From DUQU01 sp964481475 (lineage in GTDB: Bacteria > Bacillota_I > Bacilli_A > Acholeplasmatales > UBA5453): a DNA stretch of 15,412 nt. Location of the stretch: contig CAYZTG010000021.1 of NCBI GenBank assembly GCA_964481475.1, positions 1-15,412 of the forward strand, written 5' to 3'. Positions within the stretch are counted from its first letter, which is position 1. The number at the start of each line of letters is the position of its first letter. The notes beneath the pieces were generated by a model. The model was not told the DNA's origin. It did no database searches and saw only the letters and a list, made by a program, of their open reading frames with translations. Below, in pieces: positions 15,271 to 15,412 of this stretch. The translations under genes were made by a program, and so were the position numbers.

Positions 15271-15412
15271 TTAAACTTTTATGAGATCTTCAATTTCTTG
15301 AGTTTTTTCTGCAATAAACTGGTTTTTATAAAGATTAAAATATGGACCCTTATTTTTTATTAAAGTATGATGGTCACCCATTTCAACAATTTTGCCATCA
15401 TCTATATAAATA
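15271..15412 (-). CDS. ABC exporter ATP-binding domain, C-terminal end (partial)
   Basis: Only the last 46 codons are inside the window; the 5' end lies beyond the right edge. The translated end reads IYIDDGKIVEMGDHHTLI, then a KGPYFNLYKNQF segment and an acidic tail to a TAA stop. The DGKIVEMGDHxxLI...GPYxxLYxxQ pattern is the standard end of the nucleotide-binding domain of fused ABC exporters of the MsbA/LmrA type, after the H-loop. Walker and signature motifs are outside the window, so substrate and partner cannot be judged. The stop is 43 bases before the ATG of the Ig-repeat gene on the same strand, and an inverted repeat begins right after it. Confidence 0.85.
   Translation of the reverse strand, partial: IYIDDGKIVEMGDHHTLIKNKGPYFNLYKNQFIAEKTQEIEDLIKV

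Noticed and set aside
93..15412. Mycoplasma genetic code (TGA as tryptophan)
   Set aside because: All genes are full length under the standard code and every tryptophan is TGG.

Overview
This window looks like the chromosome of an AT-rich, low-GC Firmicute related to the Mollicutes, probably in the Acholeplasma/Izemoplasma neighbourhood. That placement is inferred from gene content and composition, not from a database search. The genetic code appears standard: every tryptophan in the full-length genes is TGG, no gene is broken by TGA, and the 12 visible stops are 10 TAA and 2 TAG. There is no sign of mobile DNA, CRISPR or RNA genes. Almost everything is ordinary, intact housekeeping or metabolic sequence.

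Layout. At the extreme left (1-40) are the promoter, ribosome binding site and first two codons of a minus-strand gene that leaves the window. From 5240 down to 93 lies a tight minus-strand operon, lplA-gcvT-gcvH-gcvPA-gcvPB. It holds a lipoate-protein ligase followed by the T, H and two-subunit P proteins of the glycine cleavage system, and it ends in a strong intrinsic terminator at 58-90. Next on the minus strand are uvrB (5365-7317) and pfkA (7508-8464), separated by a 190-base gap that holds a uvrB promoter and a long imperfect inverted repeat.

A 141-base divergent promoter region separates pfkA (ATP-dependent phosphofructokinase, minus) from a plus-strand pair: a pyrophosphate-type phosphofructokinase (8606-9844) and a Na+/Ca2+ exchanger-family membrane protein (9857-10852). 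A two-way hairpin terminator at 10854-10883 separates this pair from the converging dnaE. From the right edge, a minus-strand run reads: the C-terminal end of an ABC exporter (15271-15412), a surface protein with four Ig-like repeats and a C-terminal membrane anchor (13848-15227), then dnaE (10886-13810, TTG start).

How the genes work together. LplA would attach lipoate to the lysine of GcvH. GcvPA/GcvPB decarboxylate glycine onto that lipoyl arm and GcvT passes the methylene group to tetrahydrofolate. The dihydrolipoamide dehydrogenase is not in this window. The two phosphofructokinases catalyse the same glycolytic step with different phosphoryl donors, and their divergent arrangement suggests coordinated choice between ATP and PPi. 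The points most worth a second look are the terminator-like inverted repeat enclosing the start of the Ig-repeat gene, the inverted repeat between pfkA and uvrB, the paired phosphofructokinases, the riboswitch-free gcv operon with a palindrome just downstream of its promoter, and the DnaE whose PHP domain has lost its metal-binding histidines.
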